In this document: piece by piece, positions 23,657 to 32,614 of the stretch
Layout of the letters: each line of letters begins with the position of its first letter
Position numbering within the stretch: position 1 is the stretch's first letter
NCBI RefSeq assembly: GCF_004187715.1
Contig: NZ_QZWF01000017.1
Coordinates: 1 to 64,000 of the forward strand
Origin: Streptomyces sp. F001
GTDB lineage: Bacteria > Actinomycetota > Actinomycetes > Streptomycetales > Streptomycetaceae
DNA length: 64,000 nucleotides
Reading direction: 5' to 3'
Program-made: the position numbers and the translations under genes
Notes under the pieces: model-generated
What the model saw: the letters and a program-made list of their open reading frames with translations, nothing else
The model's database searches: none
What the model was told of the DNA's origin: nothing

Positions 23657-25063
23657 TCACCGCCAGCGGCCGATCTCGACGTTCTCCAGTACGCCGAGCG
23701 CGTCCGGGACGAGGACCGCCGCCGAGTAGTAGGCCGTCACCAGGTACTTGATGATCGCCTGTTCGTTGATGCCCATGAACCGCACCGACAGACTCGGCTC
23801 GATCTCGTCCGGCAGGCCGGACTGCCGCAGACCGATGACGCCCTGATCGGCCTCGCCGAGGCGCATGGCGATGATGGAGCTCGTCCGGGCCTCGGTGACC
23901 GGGATCTTGTTGCAGGGGTAGATGGGGACACCGCGCCAGGTGGGGATGCGGTTGCCGCCGACGTCGATCGTCTCCGGCACCAGTCCCCGCCTGCTCAGTT
24001 CACGGCCGAACGCGGCGATCGCGCGCGGGTGGGCGAGGAACATCTTGGTGCTGCGGCGCCGGCTGAGCAGCTCGTCCATGTCGTCGGGGCCGGGCACGCC
24101 GTCGTGCGGCTGGATCCGCTGGTCGTACTCGCAGTTGTGCAGCAGACCGAACTCACGGTTGTTGATCAGCTCGTGCTCCTGGCGTTCTTTCAACGCCTCT
24201 ACAGTGAGCCTCAGTTGCTGCTCGGTCTGGTTCATCGGCTGGTTGTAGAGGTCGGCCACGCGCGTGTGGATGCGCAGCACGGTCTGGGCAACGCTCAGTT
24301 CGTACTCGCGGGGCCGGGCCTCGTAGTCGACGAAGGTGTGCGGGATGTCCGGCTCGCCGGAGTGGCCGGCGGCCAGGTCGATCTCCTTCTCGCCGTACTT
24401 GTTGGTGCGCTGCGGTGGGATCGTCCGCCGCTGCCGAAGGTGCTCGCGCAGCGAGTCGGCGCGCTCCGCGACCTGCTCGACGTCCCGCCGGGACAGGACG
24501 AGCACCGTGCAGGCCGTGATCGCGCGGGCCGTGTACTCCCAGATGGCGTCCGGGTCGAGCAGCACCTGGTCGCCGAGGTACGCCCCGTCGGCGAGGACGC
24601 CGAGGCTCTCGTCCTCGCCGTACGGGCCCGTGCCGATCTTCTCCACCCTGCCGTGCGCCAGCAGGTACACCTCGTCGGTCTGGTTGCCGAAGCCGGCGAT
24701 CACCTCCCCCGCGGCGATCTCGCGCTGCACACAGCGCCGGGCCAGATCCGTCAGGACCTCCTCGTCCTCGTACGACCGCAGCGCCGGCAACTCGCCCAGC
24801 TCCGCGGGGATCACCTCGACGCGGTCGCCGGTCTGCACGAAGGTGATGCGTCCGTCGCCCACCGCGTAACTCAACCGCCGGTTCACGCGGTACGTGCCGC
24901 CCTGCACGTCCACCCACGGCAGCATGCGCAGCAGCCAGCGTGAGCTGATCTCCTGCATCTGGGGTACGGACTTGGTCGTGGTGGCCAGGTTCCGCGCGGC
25001 CGCCGTACCGAGGCTCTGCTGCGGCCTGGTCTGCTCGGTGCGGACCTCTTCGCCTACCGACAT
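23657..25063 (-). CDS. Family 2B encapsulin shell protein with cyclic-nucleotide-binding domain
   Basis: This is a 468-residue protein. The N-terminal arm and HK97-type elements (SLGTAAARNLATTTKSVPQM, RWLLRMLPWVDVQGGTYRVNRR) are followed at about residues 90-215 by a cNMP-binding fold (REIAAGEVIAGFGNQTDEVYLLAHGRVEKIG, LGVLADGAYLGDQVLL). HK97-like segments resume after about 250 (LRIHTRVADLYNQPMNQTEQQLRLT, WRGVPIYPCNKIPV, SLSVRFMGINEQAIIKYLVT). This insertion defines family 2B nanocompartments. The neighbouring prenyl synthase is the likely cargo. Older annotations call it only a cyclic nucleotide-binding protein. Whether a nucleotide binds is not known from sequence. Confidence 0.9.
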   Translation of the reverse strand: MSVGEEVRTEQTRPQQSLGTAAARNLATTTKSVPQMQEISSRWLLRMLPWVDVQGGTYRVNRRLSYAVGDGRITFVQTGDRVEVIPAELGELPALRSYEDEEVLTDLARRCVQREIAAGEVIAGFGNQTDEVYLLAHGRVEKIGTGPYGEDESLGVLADGAYLGDQVLLDPDAIWEYTARAITACTVLVLSRRDVEQVAERADSLREHLRQRRTIPPQRTNKYGEKEIDLAAGHSGEPDIPHTFVDYEARPREYELSVAQTVLRIHTRVADLYNQPMNQTEQQLRLTVEALKERQEHELINNREFGLLHNCEYDQRIQPHDGVPGPDDMDELLSRRRSTKMFLAHPRAIAAFGRELSRRGLVPETIDVGGNRIPTWRGVPIYPCNKIPVTEARTSSIIAMRLGEADQGVIGLRQSGLPDEIEPSLSVRFMGINEQAIIKYLVTAYYSAAVLVPDALGVLENVEIGRWR

Positions 25064-25358
25064 AAGGAATTGCCCTCCCGGTCATGCCCTGGCAGCGGTG
25101 TGCGCCGGGCACCGATCTCGCGAGCAACACTTCCATCACGCACCGTGTTCGTGCCATTACCCGAAAGAGCGGGAATGGATCATTGCCGGACGGGCACATA
25201 TGGGGATCCTGCCGAGTGGCGCGCAGTGCCCGCGGCGCTGACCGAATCCGCTCGCACGCTGTGCGAACGAATGGTTCCGCTTGTCGTCGCTTCGGTACAA
25301 GCAGCGGTACGAGGCGGCCGCGACGGGCGGTCGTCGCACCGTACCGAAGGAGGCGCCC

Positions 25359-25949
25359 ATGTCCTCACCGATGTCCGCGGACAGGTTTCTGCAGTGCCTG
25401 CGCGCGGAAGGCGTCACGGTCGTCGAAGTGGGTGACTGGAGACATCACAACCGCAATCACAAGGGCCCCTGGGGCCCCGTCCACGGCGTGATGATCCATC
25501 ACACGGTGACCCGGGGCAGCGAGCGGACCGTGCAGCTCTGCCGGGACGGCTACGCGGGCCTGCCGGGGCCGCTGTGCCACGGCGTCATCACCAAGGACGG
25601 CACCGTCCATCTGGTCGGCTACGGGCGCGCCAACCACGCCGGCCTGGGCGACGACGACGTCCTGCGCGCGGTGATCGCGGAGCGGGCGCTCCCGCCGGAC
25701 AACGAGGCGAACACCGACGGCAACCGCCACTTCTACGGCTTCGAGTGCGAGAACCTCGGCGACGGCGAGGATCCCTGGCCCGCGGTGCAGCTGGAGGCCG
25801 TCGAGCGGGCGGCCGCCGCGGTGTGCCGGCAGCACGGCTGGAACGAGCGGTCGGTCATCGGCCACCTCGAGTGGCAGCCGGGGAAGGTGGATCCGCGCGG
25901 ATTCACGATGGCCTCGATGCGGGAGCGCATCCGCGACCGGCTGAAATAG
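25359..25949 (+). CDS. N-acetylmuramoyl-L-alanine amidase (amidase_2/PGRP fold)
   Basis: This is a 196-residue amidase_2 protein. Zinc-ligand candidates are His in GVMIHHTVTRG, His in RANHAGLGD, and HLEWQPGKVDPRGF near the end, matching the T7-lysozyme-like set. FYGFECENLGDGEDPWP is the typical middle. It lacks a signal peptide, so it may be released by lysis or act on internalised muropeptides. The start ATG at 25359 is preceded by GGAGG; upstream in-frame starts at 25281 lack one. The 295 bp separating it from the divergent encapsulin gene hold both promoters. Confidence 0.88.
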   Translation: MSSPMSADRFLQCLRAEGVTVVEVGDWRHHNRNHKGPWGPVHGVMIHHTVTRGSERTVQLCRDGYAGLPGPLCHGVITKDGTVHLVGYGRANHAGLGDDDVLRAVIAERALPPDNEANTDGNRHFYGFECENLGDGEDPWPAVQLEAVERAAAAVCRQHGWNERSVIGHLEWQPGKVDPRGFTMASMRERIRDRLK

Positions 25950-25971
25950 GACACCGGGCGACAATGGCCGG

Positions 25972-26880
25972 GTGACCGGCCCCGACGTCCCCGACCTCGC
26001 CGTCCTGCACCCGCGGCTCCCCTCCCCCGTGCAGGAAGTGAACGACGACCGCCTCACCCGGCGGGGCGTCCGCCTCCTCGTCAAGCGCGACGACCTGATC
26101 CACCCCGACCTCATCGGCAACAAGTGGCGCAAACTCGCGCCCCACCTCACTGCGGCGGCGGGCCGCCCGATCCTCACCTTCGGCGGCGCCTACTCCAACC
26201 ATCTGCGCGCCACCGCCGCCGCGGGCCGTCTCCTCGGCCTGACCACCATCGGCGTGGTCCGCGGCCAGGAACTGTCCGACCGCCCCCTCAACCCCTCCCT
26301 GGCCCGGTGCGCGGCCGACGGCATGCGTCTGCACTTCGTCGACAGGTCGACGTATCGCCACAAGACCGACCCGGAGACCCTCACCGCCGTCCTGCGCGCC
26401 GCCGGCGCCGAGGACGCGTACGTCGTCCCCGAGGGCGGCAGCAGCCCCCTCGCCGTACGCGGCTGCCGGGCCCTCGGCGGGGAACTGCACGGCCGGGCCG
26501 ACGTCGTCGCCCTTGCCTGCGGAACCGGCGGCACCCTGGCCGGCCTCGCGGCGGGACTGGCCCCCGGTCAGCGTGCACTGGGCTTCCCGGTCCTCAAGGG
26601 CGGCTTCCTCGACTCCGACATACGCTCCCTCCAGGAAGCGGCCTTCGGCGGCCCGCGCGGCGACTGGCAGCTGGACGACCGCTTCCACTTCGACGGCTAC
26701 GCCCGCACCACCCCCGAACTCCACTCCTTCGCCGACGACTTCGAAAGCCGCCACGGACTGCCCGTCGAACGTCTCTATGTCGCCAAGATGCTGTACGGGC
26801 TCATCGCCCTGGTACAGGAGGGCGCGTTCCCGCGCGGGACGACGCTGGCGGCGGTGATCACCGGCCGGCCGTTCCCGTGA
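25972..26880 (+). CDS. PLP-dependent ACC deaminase / D-cysteine desulfhydrase family protein
   Basis: This is a 302-residue fold-type II PLP enzyme. The PLP lysine lies in LIGNKWRKLAPHL (NK motif), the substrate carboxylate loop in TFGGAYSNHLRATAAAGRLLG, and the phosphate loop in VALACGTGGTLAGLAAGL. These match the 1-aminocyclopropane-1-carboxylate deaminase/D-cysteine desulfhydrase family; the two activities cannot be separated here. Start is GTG 22 bp after the amidase stop. It is convergent with the antiporter gene, whose stop is 10 bp away. Confidence 0.88.
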   Translation: MTGPDVPDLAVLHPRLPSPVQEVNDDRLTRRGVRLLVKRDDLIHPDLIGNKWRKLAPHLTAAAGRPILTFGGAYSNHLRATAAAGRLLGLTTIGVVRGQELSDRPLNPSLARCAADGMRLHFVDRSTYRHKTDPETLTAVLRAAGAEDAYVVPEGGSSPLAVRGCRALGGELHGRADVVALACGTGGTLAGLAAGLAPGQRALGFPVLKGGFLDSDIRSLQEAAFGGPRGDWQLDDRFHFDGYARTTPELHSFADDFESRHGLPVERLYVAKMLYGLIALVQEGAFPRGTTLAAVITGRPFP

Positions 26881-26890
26881 ACGGCCCCGG

Positions 26891-28486
26891 CTAGGTTGCC
26901 TCCCGATAGGCAGCCGCCTCCTCGAGGTCGAGTCTGCGCAGCAGGGTGCGGAGCATCTCGTCGTCGATGTAGCGGCCGTTGCGGAGTTTCACGAAGACCT
27001 CGCGCTCGGCGCTGATCATTTCACCGGCGAGACGGCGGTAGGTGTCGTCGGCGGTCTCGCCGGTGACGGGGTTGGGCTGGCCGAGGCGCTCCCAGACGGC
27101 GTTGCGGCGGCGTTCCAGAACCGCGCGCAGGCGGTCGGCGAGCGGCCCGGGCAGCGCGTTGCGTTCGTCGGAGAGGAGCTCGTCCAGGCGGCGCTCGGCG
27201 GCCCGGGAGGCCTGCGCCTGGGCATTGGCCTCGGCGAGCGTCTCGGCCTGGAGGTCGCGGCCGGGCAGCTTGAGGAGCCGGATGAGCGGGGGCAGGGTGA
27301 GGCCCTGGACGACAAGCGTGCCGATCACTGTCGTGAAGGTGAGGAAGAGGATCAGGTTGCGGCCGGGGAAGGGCTCCCCGCCGTGCACGGTCACGGGGAT
27401 CGAGAAGGCGATGGCGAGCGAGACCACGCCCCGCATACCGGCCCAGGAGATGATGAACGCGCTCTTCCCGCTCGGACTCCCCTCCCGTTCCCGGATGCGC
27501 GCCGACAGCATGCCGGGCAGGAAGGTCGCCGGATACACCCACACGAACCGGGTCACGACGACGACCAGGAAGATGGCGACCGCATACCAGGCGGCGTCCA
27601 GACCCTCGTACTCGCCGAGCCCCCTGAGGACCACCGGCAGCTGCAGTCCGATGAGCGCGAAAACCGTTGATTCCAGAACAAAGGCAACCATCTTCCACAC
27701 CGCCGTCTCCTGGAGCCGGGTGGCGAAATCGACCTCCCACGCGCGGTGTCCGAGGTAGAGGGCGACCACGACGACCGCAAGGACGCCGGAGGCATGCACC
27801 TGCTCGGCAACGGCGTACGCGACGAACGGGATCAGCAGGGAGAGGGTGTTCTGGAGCAGCGGCTCCTTCAGGTGGGTGCGCAGCCAGTGGATCGGCACCA
27901 TCAGCACCAGTCCGACGCCGATGCCGCCGATCGCCGCGATCAGGAACTCGCCGATTCCACCGGCCCAGGTGGCACCCTCGCCGATGGCGGCCGCGAGAGC
28001 CACGCGGTAGGCGGTGATCGCGGTGGCGTCGTTCACCAGGGACTCGCCCTGCAGGATCGTCGTGATCCGGGAGGGCAGTCCCACCCGGCGCGCGATCGCC
28101 GTGGCCGCGACGGCGTCCGGCGGCGCCACCACCGCGCCCAGCACCAGGGCCGCGGTCAGCGGCAGGCCCGGCACGATCAGATAGGCGGCCCAGCCGACGG
28201 CGAAGGTCGCGAAGAGCACATAGCCCACCGACAGCAGCGCGACGGGCCGCAGCTGCGCCCGCAGGTCGAGGTAGGAGCTGTCGGTGGCCGCGGTGTGCAG
28301 CAGGGGCGGCAGGATGAGGGGCAGGACGACATGCGGGTCCAGGGTGTATTCCGGGACCCCTGGGACATACGAGACCGCCAGCCCGACCGCCACCAGCAAC
28401 AGCGGCGCCGGTACGGGGGTCCGCCGTCCGGCCGCCGCGATCGCGGCGCTGCCCGCCACCAGCAGCAACAGTGGCATCACGTCCAT
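26891..28486 (-). CDS. Na+/H+ (cation/proton) antiporter, CPA1 family
   Basis: This is a 531-residue membrane protein. About 12 spans occupy residues 1-400, with the CPA1 signatures VLGAVVAPPDAVAATAIARRVGL and ILQGESLVNDATAITAYRVAL (the ND ion-binding region) and ISWAGMRGVVSLAIAFSIP. The C-terminal 130 residues are a charged, helical cytoplasmic domain (RAAERRLDELLSDERNALPG), as in NhaP-type antiporters. It exchanges Na+ or K+ for protons and helps pH and salt homeostasis. The osmotic-stress ushX-sigH operon is nearby, but direct coregulation is not shown. Confidence 0.9.
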   Translation of the reverse strand: MDVMPLLLLVAGSAAIAAAGRRTPVPAPLLLVAVGLAVSYVPGVPEYTLDPHVVLPLILPPLLHTAATDSSYLDLRAQLRPVALLSVGYVLFATFAVGWAAYLIVPGLPLTAALVLGAVVAPPDAVAATAIARRVGLPSRITTILQGESLVNDATAITAYRVALAAAIGEGATWAGGIGEFLIAAIGGIGVGLVLMVPIHWLRTHLKEPLLQNTLSLLIPFVAYAVAEQVHASGVLAVVVVALYLGHRAWEVDFATRLQETAVWKMVAFVLESTVFALIGLQLPVVLRGLGEYEGLDAAWYAVAIFLVVVVTRFVWVYPATFLPGMLSARIREREGSPSGKSAFIISWAGMRGVVSLAIAFSIPVTVHGGEPFPGRNLILFLTFTTVIGTLVVQGLTLPPLIRLLKLPGRDLQAETLAEANAQAQASRAAERRLDELLSDERNALPGPLADRLRAVLERRRNAVWERLGQPNPVTGETADDTYRRLAGEMISAEREVFVKLRNGRYIDDEMLRTLLRRLDLEEAAAYREAT

Positions 28487-28547
28487 GAAATTCGCCCGCC
28501 CTCATTCTCCGCGCGGTCTTCCGCACAGCCGTCGTAACCTGGCAATC

Positions 28548-28808
28548 ATGAAACAGTGCACGCATGTCGACGCACTGCCGCACCCGGAGCCCGGTCCCGT
28601 GACCGAGACCTGCCCGGAGTGCCTGGCGGACGGCACGCACCCGGTACAGCTGCGGCTGTGCCTCACCTGCGGTCACGTCGGCTGCTGCGACTCCTCGCCG
28701 GGTCGGCACGCGACGGAGCACCACAACACGTCCGGTCACCCGGTGATGCGGACCTTCGAACCCGGTGAGAGCTGGCGGTGGTGCTTCGTCGACCACGTCC
28801 TCGCATGA
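28548..28808 (+). CDS. UBP-type zinc finger protein
   Basis: This is an 86-residue stand-alone ZnF-UBP domain: CTHVDALPHPEP, ETCPECLADGTHPVQLRLCLTCGHVGCCDSSPGRHATEHHNTSGHPV, with all the Cys and His ligands present. In eukaryotes such domains bind ubiquitin C termini; the bacterial role is unknown. The ATG at 28548 is divergent from the antiporter gene with a 61-bp gap. It is common in streptomycete chromosomes, often beside antiporters. Confidence 0.88.
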   Translation: MKQCTHVDALPHPEPGPVTETCPECLADGTHPVQLRLCLTCGHVGCCDSSPGRHATEHHNTSGHPVMRTFEPGESWRWCFVDHVLA

Positions 28809-29069
28809 GGTGCGCCGACGATCCGGAACCGGACGGTTCGACCGTCTGACGTCTGGGTACGTCAATCCGGCGCGCGCTCTTCCCAATTGGGGCCGCCCAC
28901 CCTCTAGCCACTGTGCGTGTTCATGTGTTTACTATGAGTGACAGCAAGGGGCGGGGTCCCGGGGACAGGACACTAGGGAGCGCGGTAGCGTCACCGCTGA
29001 ACCACACATCGCGTTACCCCGAGGGGCGACCCTCGGCCCCGTAAAGCTTGTACCACCTTGGAGGTGAGG

Positions 29070-29483
29070 GTGTCCCAGATCGCAGGCGAGCCCGCGACCC
29101 AGGACTTCGTGGAAGTCCGGCTGCCGGCTGCGGGTGCCTACCTGTCGGTGCTGCGGACGGCCACGGCCGGCCTCGCGGCCCGTTTGGACTTCACCCTCGA
29201 CGAGATCGAGGACCTGCGCATCGCGGTCGACGAGGCCTGCGCGATCCTGCTCCAGCAGGCCGTGCCCGGCTCGGTGCTCAGCTGTGTCTTCCGGCTCGTC
29301 GACGACTCGCTCGAGGTCACCGTCTCGGCGCCGACCACGGACGGTCACGCCCCTTCGCGGGACACCTTCGCCTGGACCGTCCTGTCCGCCCTGGCGGGCA
29401 AGGTCTCCTCCGCCGTGGACGACGACAAGACCGTTTCGATCAGCCTCTACAAACAGCGCGGCGCGGGACCCGGGCCGACGTGA
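29070..29483 (+). CDS. ushX: Anti-sigma factor of the RsbW/serine-kinase type (UshX/PrsH)
   Basis: This is a 137-residue GHKL-fold protein. The N-box DEIEDLRIAVDEACAILLQQA is clear, and the ATP-lid and G-box region (SALAGKVSSAVDDDKTVSISL) follows in degenerate form. It binds and inhibits SigH until osmotic stress. The GTG at 29070 has GGAGG 5 bp upstream; an in-frame TTG at 29058 is not needed. Its stop overlaps the sigH GTG in a GTGA. Order and sequence match the S. coelicolor ushX(prsH)-sigH pair as I recall it. Confidence 0.9.
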   Translation: MSQIAGEPATQDFVEVRLPAAGAYLSVLRTATAGLAARLDFTLDEIEDLRIAVDEACAILLQQAVPGSVLSCVFRLVDDSLEVTVSAPTTDGHAPSRDTFAWTVLSALAGKVSSAVDDDKTVSISLYKQRGAGPGPT

Positions 29484-30643
29484 GGGACGGGGACGGGCCG
29501 GTGCGGGACGAAGAGCGCAGCACACGGGAGCTGCCGGCCGAGGACAGCGGTCCGGGCGGTTCCCGACGCATGGACGGCATCGACGGCATCCCTGAGCAGG
29601 CCCGGCCGCACCCGGAGGACGACTCCGACGACACGGCGGAGGCCGGCTTCCCGGACAAGGAGCAGCGGGCTCAGGAAGGTGCTGTGCAGAGCGTGCCTCT
29701 GGAACGGCGGATCGGGGTGCCCCCTGCCCATGGGGGTCCCCCCACTCGAGGGAAGTCGAGAGTGGGGGAGGAGGCGAGGGCTCGGGGAAGGGCGACGGGC
29801 GGGACGATGAGCGAGCACGAGCGATACTCCGAGCATGATGCGCCGGCCACGCAGGGCGCGCAGGCCACTCAGGCCACGCAGCACGACCCTCAGGACCGCA
29901 GCGGGGCGCGCGCCATGTTCGTCGAGCTGCGCAAGCTGAAGGAGGGCAGCCCGGAGTACGCGGAACTGCGCAACCAGCTGGTCCGTATGCACCTGCCGCT
30001 CGTCGAGCACCTCGCGCGCCGCTTCCGCAACCGGGGCGAGCCGCTGGACGACCTCACCCAGGTCGCCACCATCGGCCTGATCAAGTCGGTCGACCGCTTC
30101 GACCCGGACCGCGGCGTCGAGTTCTCCACGTATGCGACCCCGACGGTCGTCGGCGAGATCAAGCGGCACTTCCGCGACAAGGGCTGGGCCGTGCGCGTCC
30201 CGCGCCGGCTGCAGGAGCTGCGACTGTCGCTGACCACCGCGACGGCCGAGCTCTCGCAGCTGCACGGCCGCTCCCCCACGGTCCACGAGCTCGCCGAGAA
30301 GCTGTCCATCTCGGAGGAGGAGGTCCTGGAGGGCCTGGAGTCCGCCAACGCGTACTCCACGCTGTCCCTGGACGTCCCCGACACGGACGACGAGTCTCCG
30401 GCCGTCGCCGACACGCTCGGCGCGGAGGACGAGGCGCTGGAGGGCGTCGAGTACCGGGAGTCGCTCAAGCCGCTTCTGGAGGACCTTCCGCCCCGCGAGA
30501 AGCGAATCCTGCTGCTCCGCTTCTTCGGCAACATGACCCAGTCGCAGATCGCGCAGGAGGTCGGCATCTCGCAGATGCACGTGTCGCGACTGCTGGCGCG
30601 GACGCTGGCGCAGCTGCGGGAGAAGCTGCTCGTGGAGGAGTAG
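29480..30643 (+). CDS. sigH: Stress sigma factor SigH (SigB/F family), multi-start
   Basis: From the GTG at 29480 the protein has 387 residues; from an internal ATG at 29807 it has 278. The core is group 3 sigma: region 2 (QVATIGLIKSVDRFDP, EFSTYATPTVVGEIKRHFRDKGW), region 3 and region 4 (LPPREKRILLLRFFGNMTQSQIAQEVGISQMHVSRLLARTL). The N-terminal 109 residues are acidic, disordered and translated with ushX through a GTGA overlap. SigH of S. coelicolor is known to be made as several forms with different N termini, which fits. A copy of the dispersed palindrome lies in frame in this extension. SigH drives osmotic and developmental genes. Confidence 0.93.
   Translation: MRDGDGPVRDEERSTRELPAEDSGPGGSRRMDGIDGIPEQARPHPEDDSDDTAEAGFPDKEQRAQEGAVQSVPLERRIGVPPAHGGPPTRGKSRVGEEARARGRATGGTMSEHERYSEHDAPATQGAQATQATQHDPQDRSGARAMFVELRKLKEGSPEYAELRNQLVRMHLPLVEHLARRFRNRGEPLDDLTQVATIGLIKSVDRFDPDRGVEFSTYATPTVVGEIKRHFRDKGWAVRVPRRLQELRLSLTTATAELSQLHGRSPTVHELAEKLSISEEEVLEGLESANAYSTLSLDVPDTDDESPAVADTLGAEDEALEGVEYRESLKPLLEDLPPREKRILLLRFFGNMTQSQIAQEVGISQMHVSRLLARTLAQLREKLLVEE
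29729..29770 (+). repeat. Copy of the dispersed palindromic element, in frame within sigH
   Basis: CATGGGGGTCCCCCC, then ACTCGAGGGAAGTCGAGAGT, then GGGGGAG. It encodes HGGPPTRGKSRVGEE in the sigH N-terminal extension, between the GTG at 29480 and the ATG at 29807, and leaves the frame open. Confidence 0.8.
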
Positions 30644-30646
30644 CGG

Positions 30647-31099
30647 CTACTTCTGGTCCTGCGCGTTGCCGGGCCCCCGGATCCCGAGGGCCCGGGTCGT
30701 CTCGGCGTTGATCAGCAGAACGAGCGCCGCTACGGCGACGACCGCCAGCGCGATGCCCGCCGGGATGGCCATGCTGTCGGCCTGGAGCAGGTTGTAGGCC
30801 ACGGGCAGCGCGATGATCTGTGTGATCAGTGCCGGGCCGCGGCTCCAGCTGCGCCGGCCCAGCAGACCACGGGCGGCGAGCAGCGGCAGCAGCGCGAGCA
30901 CGATCAAGGTGACGCCTCCGGTCACGGCCTGCTGCCGGTCGTCCGGGTGCCCGGTGAGCCCGAGTACGGCGACCCAGGCACCGCCGACCACCAGCGCCAG
31001 CCCCTCCAGCGCGGTCAGCGCCGCGGCTGCGGTCAGCCGGACGGGACGGGGACCCGCCTCTTCGGCGGCTTCGGACGCGGGGTTCTGCGGAGAGCTCAC
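30647..31099 (-). CDS. Four-span integral membrane protein
   Basis: This is a 150-residue protein. After about 22 polar residues come four hydrophobic segments: ALEGLALVVGGAWVAVLGL, AVTGGVTLIVLALLPLLAA, ALITQIIALPVAYNLLQ and AGIALAVVAVAALVLLI. The C terminus is short and polar (GIRGPGNAQDQK). The GTG at 31099 is chosen because it gives a Ser-rich cytoplasmic start seen in related streptomycete proteins; a longer frame upstream is not supported. It converges on sigH (3-bp gap between stops) and is divergent from the lipid kinase. Function unknown. Confidence 0.82.
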   Translation of the reverse strand: MSSPQNPASEAAEEAGPRPVRLTAAAALTALEGLALVVGGAWVAVLGLTGHPDDRQQAVTGGVTLIVLALLPLLAARGLLGRRSWSRGPALITQIIALPVAYNLLQADSMAIPAGIALAVVAVAALVLLINAETTRALGIRGPGNAQDQK

Positions 31100-31327
31100 C
31101 CCTGAAGGGTAGCCCTCGCCACGGAGGGCCCCGCGTGGAGGCTCGGAGGCGACGAGGAAGGGGGCGGAGGCCGAGGGCCGCGGCGTGCCGGCCGCGCCGG
31201 CGTGACCGCACGAGGCGGAGTCACGGCCGCGGCAGGAAGCCGCCGTGGCCAGGCTCACGCCTCGATCTCCCGCTGGATCCCCCCTCCGGTCTGGGCCCGG
31301 TACCCCCCAGTAGGTACCCTGCCAGTC

Positions 31328-32296
31328 ATGCGTGCACTTCTCGTGGTCAATCCGGCGGCAACCACCACAAGCGCACGTACGCGCGATGTCCTGATCCACG
31401 CACTCGCCAGCGAGATGAAGCTGGAGGCCGTCACCACCGAGTACCGCGGGCATGCGCGCGACCTGGGCCGGCAGGCGGCGGAGAGCGACGACATCGACCT
31501 CGTCGTGGCCCTCGGCGGCGACGGCACGGTCAACGAGGTCGTCAACGGCCTCCTGCACGCCGGCCCCGCCCCGGACCACCTCCCGGGCCTCGCCGTGGTC
31601 CCCGGCGGTTCCACCAACGTCTTCGCCCGCGCCCTGGGCCTGCCCAACGACGCCGTCGAGGCCACCGGCGCCCTGCTGGACGCTCTGCGCCAGGGCAGCG
31701 AGCGGACCGTCGGACTGGGGCTGGCCTCGGGTCCGCCCGGCACCGAGGACGAGGCGGTGCCGTCCCGCTGGTTCACCTTCAACGCGGGGCTCGGCTTCGA
31801 CGCGGGCGTGGTCGGGCGGGTCGAGCAGCAGCGCGAGCGCGGCAAGAAGTCGACCCACGCGCTCTACGTCCGCCAGGTGATGCGCCAGCTGCTGGGCGAG
31901 CCCAGCCGACGGAGGGGCACGATCACACTGGAGCGGGCCGGTGAGGATCCGGTGACGGATCTGCTCGTGTGCATAGCGTCGAACACGACCCCTTGGACGT
32001 TTCTCGGCAATCGCCCGATGTACGCGTCACCTAAGGCCTCGTTCGACACCGGGCTCGACGTGTTCGGCCTCAGCCGTATGTCCACAGCCTCGGTTGCCCG
32101 GTATGGCACCCAGTTGCTCACTTCGTCCCCCGAGCGCGGACCCCATGGCAAGCACGCCGTGTCCCTGCACGACCTGAGTGAGTTCACCTTGCATTCGAAG
32201 GCGCCGCTGCCCCTTCAGATGGACGGCGACCACCTGGGACTGCGTACGAGCGTGACGTTCACAGGCGTACGCCGTGCACTGCGTGTGATTGTGTGA
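31328..32296 (+). CDS. Diacylglycerol kinase family lipid kinase
   Basis: This is a 322-residue DagK/YegS-type kinase. The N-terminal MRALLVVNPAATTTSARTRD leads to the nucleotide-binding motif VALGGDGTVNEVVNGLL and VVPGGSTNVFARALGLP. The C-terminal beta domain has NAGLGFDAGVVGRVEQ and ends LPLQMDGDHLG. It phosphorylates diacylglycerol or a related lipid at the membrane inner face. The ATG at 31328 gives the conserved N terminus. It lies upstream of wblE in the same orientation with a 318-bp gap, so wblE has its own promoter. Confidence 0.93.
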   Translation: MRALLVVNPAATTTSARTRDVLIHALASEMKLEAVTTEYRGHARDLGRQAAESDDIDLVVALGGDGTVNEVVNGLLHAGPAPDHLPGLAVVPGGSTNVFARALGLPNDAVEATGALLDALRQGSERTVGLGLASGPPGTEDEAVPSRWFTFNAGLGFDAGVVGRVEQQRERGKKSTHALYVRQVMRQLLGEPSRRRGTITLERAGEDPVTDLLVCIASNTTPWTFLGNRPMYASPKASFDTGLDVFGLSRMSTASVARYGTQLLTSSPERGPHGKHAVSLHDLSEFTLHSKAPLPLQMDGDHLGLRTSVTFTGVRRALRVIV

Positions 32297-32614
32297 GCAG
32301 AAGGGGCTAAAGTCCTTTCACTCGAACGTTTAGGCCAGGATCCACCCCATGGAAGTACGGCTGTGACCTAGTCGACACCGAGGAATCAAAAAAAACTTTC
32401 CGGAAGGGGTTGTATCCGCCGCCGAGGTTTGCGAGTCTCTACATGGCGATCGGGACGGCCCGCAACACCGGCCTCCACAGATCACCGGAACCCCTCTTCA
32501 AACCACAGGACCACGCCAGGGAACCTGGCGGTCGGCCCTTCACTTGTTGAGGGATTCGTGAAAGCGTTCACATTCACAAGCAACCTGCACGTAATTCAAG
32601 GAGAGGTAGCAGCC
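32297..32614 (+). promoter_or_regulatory. wblE upstream region
   Basis: This 318-bp gap carries the wblE promoter and leader. It has an A-tract (32387-32395), unusual for this genome. A 7-bp hairpin CGCCAGG-GAA-CCTGGCG (32514-32530) lies 85 bp before the start, and a good ribosome site AAGGAGAGG sits just before the ATG. A GGAAT at 32382 and a GTT at 32409 are 22 bp apart, too far for a standard SigR promoter. Confidence 0.45.

Noticed and set aside
32382..32411. SigR-type promoter upstream of wblE
   Set aside because: GGAAT and GTT are 22 bp apart; SigR promoters need about 18.
32429..32614. N-terminal extension of WblE to 147 residues
   Set aside because: The ATG at 32615 has a strong ribosome site and gives the standard 85-residue Wbl protein.
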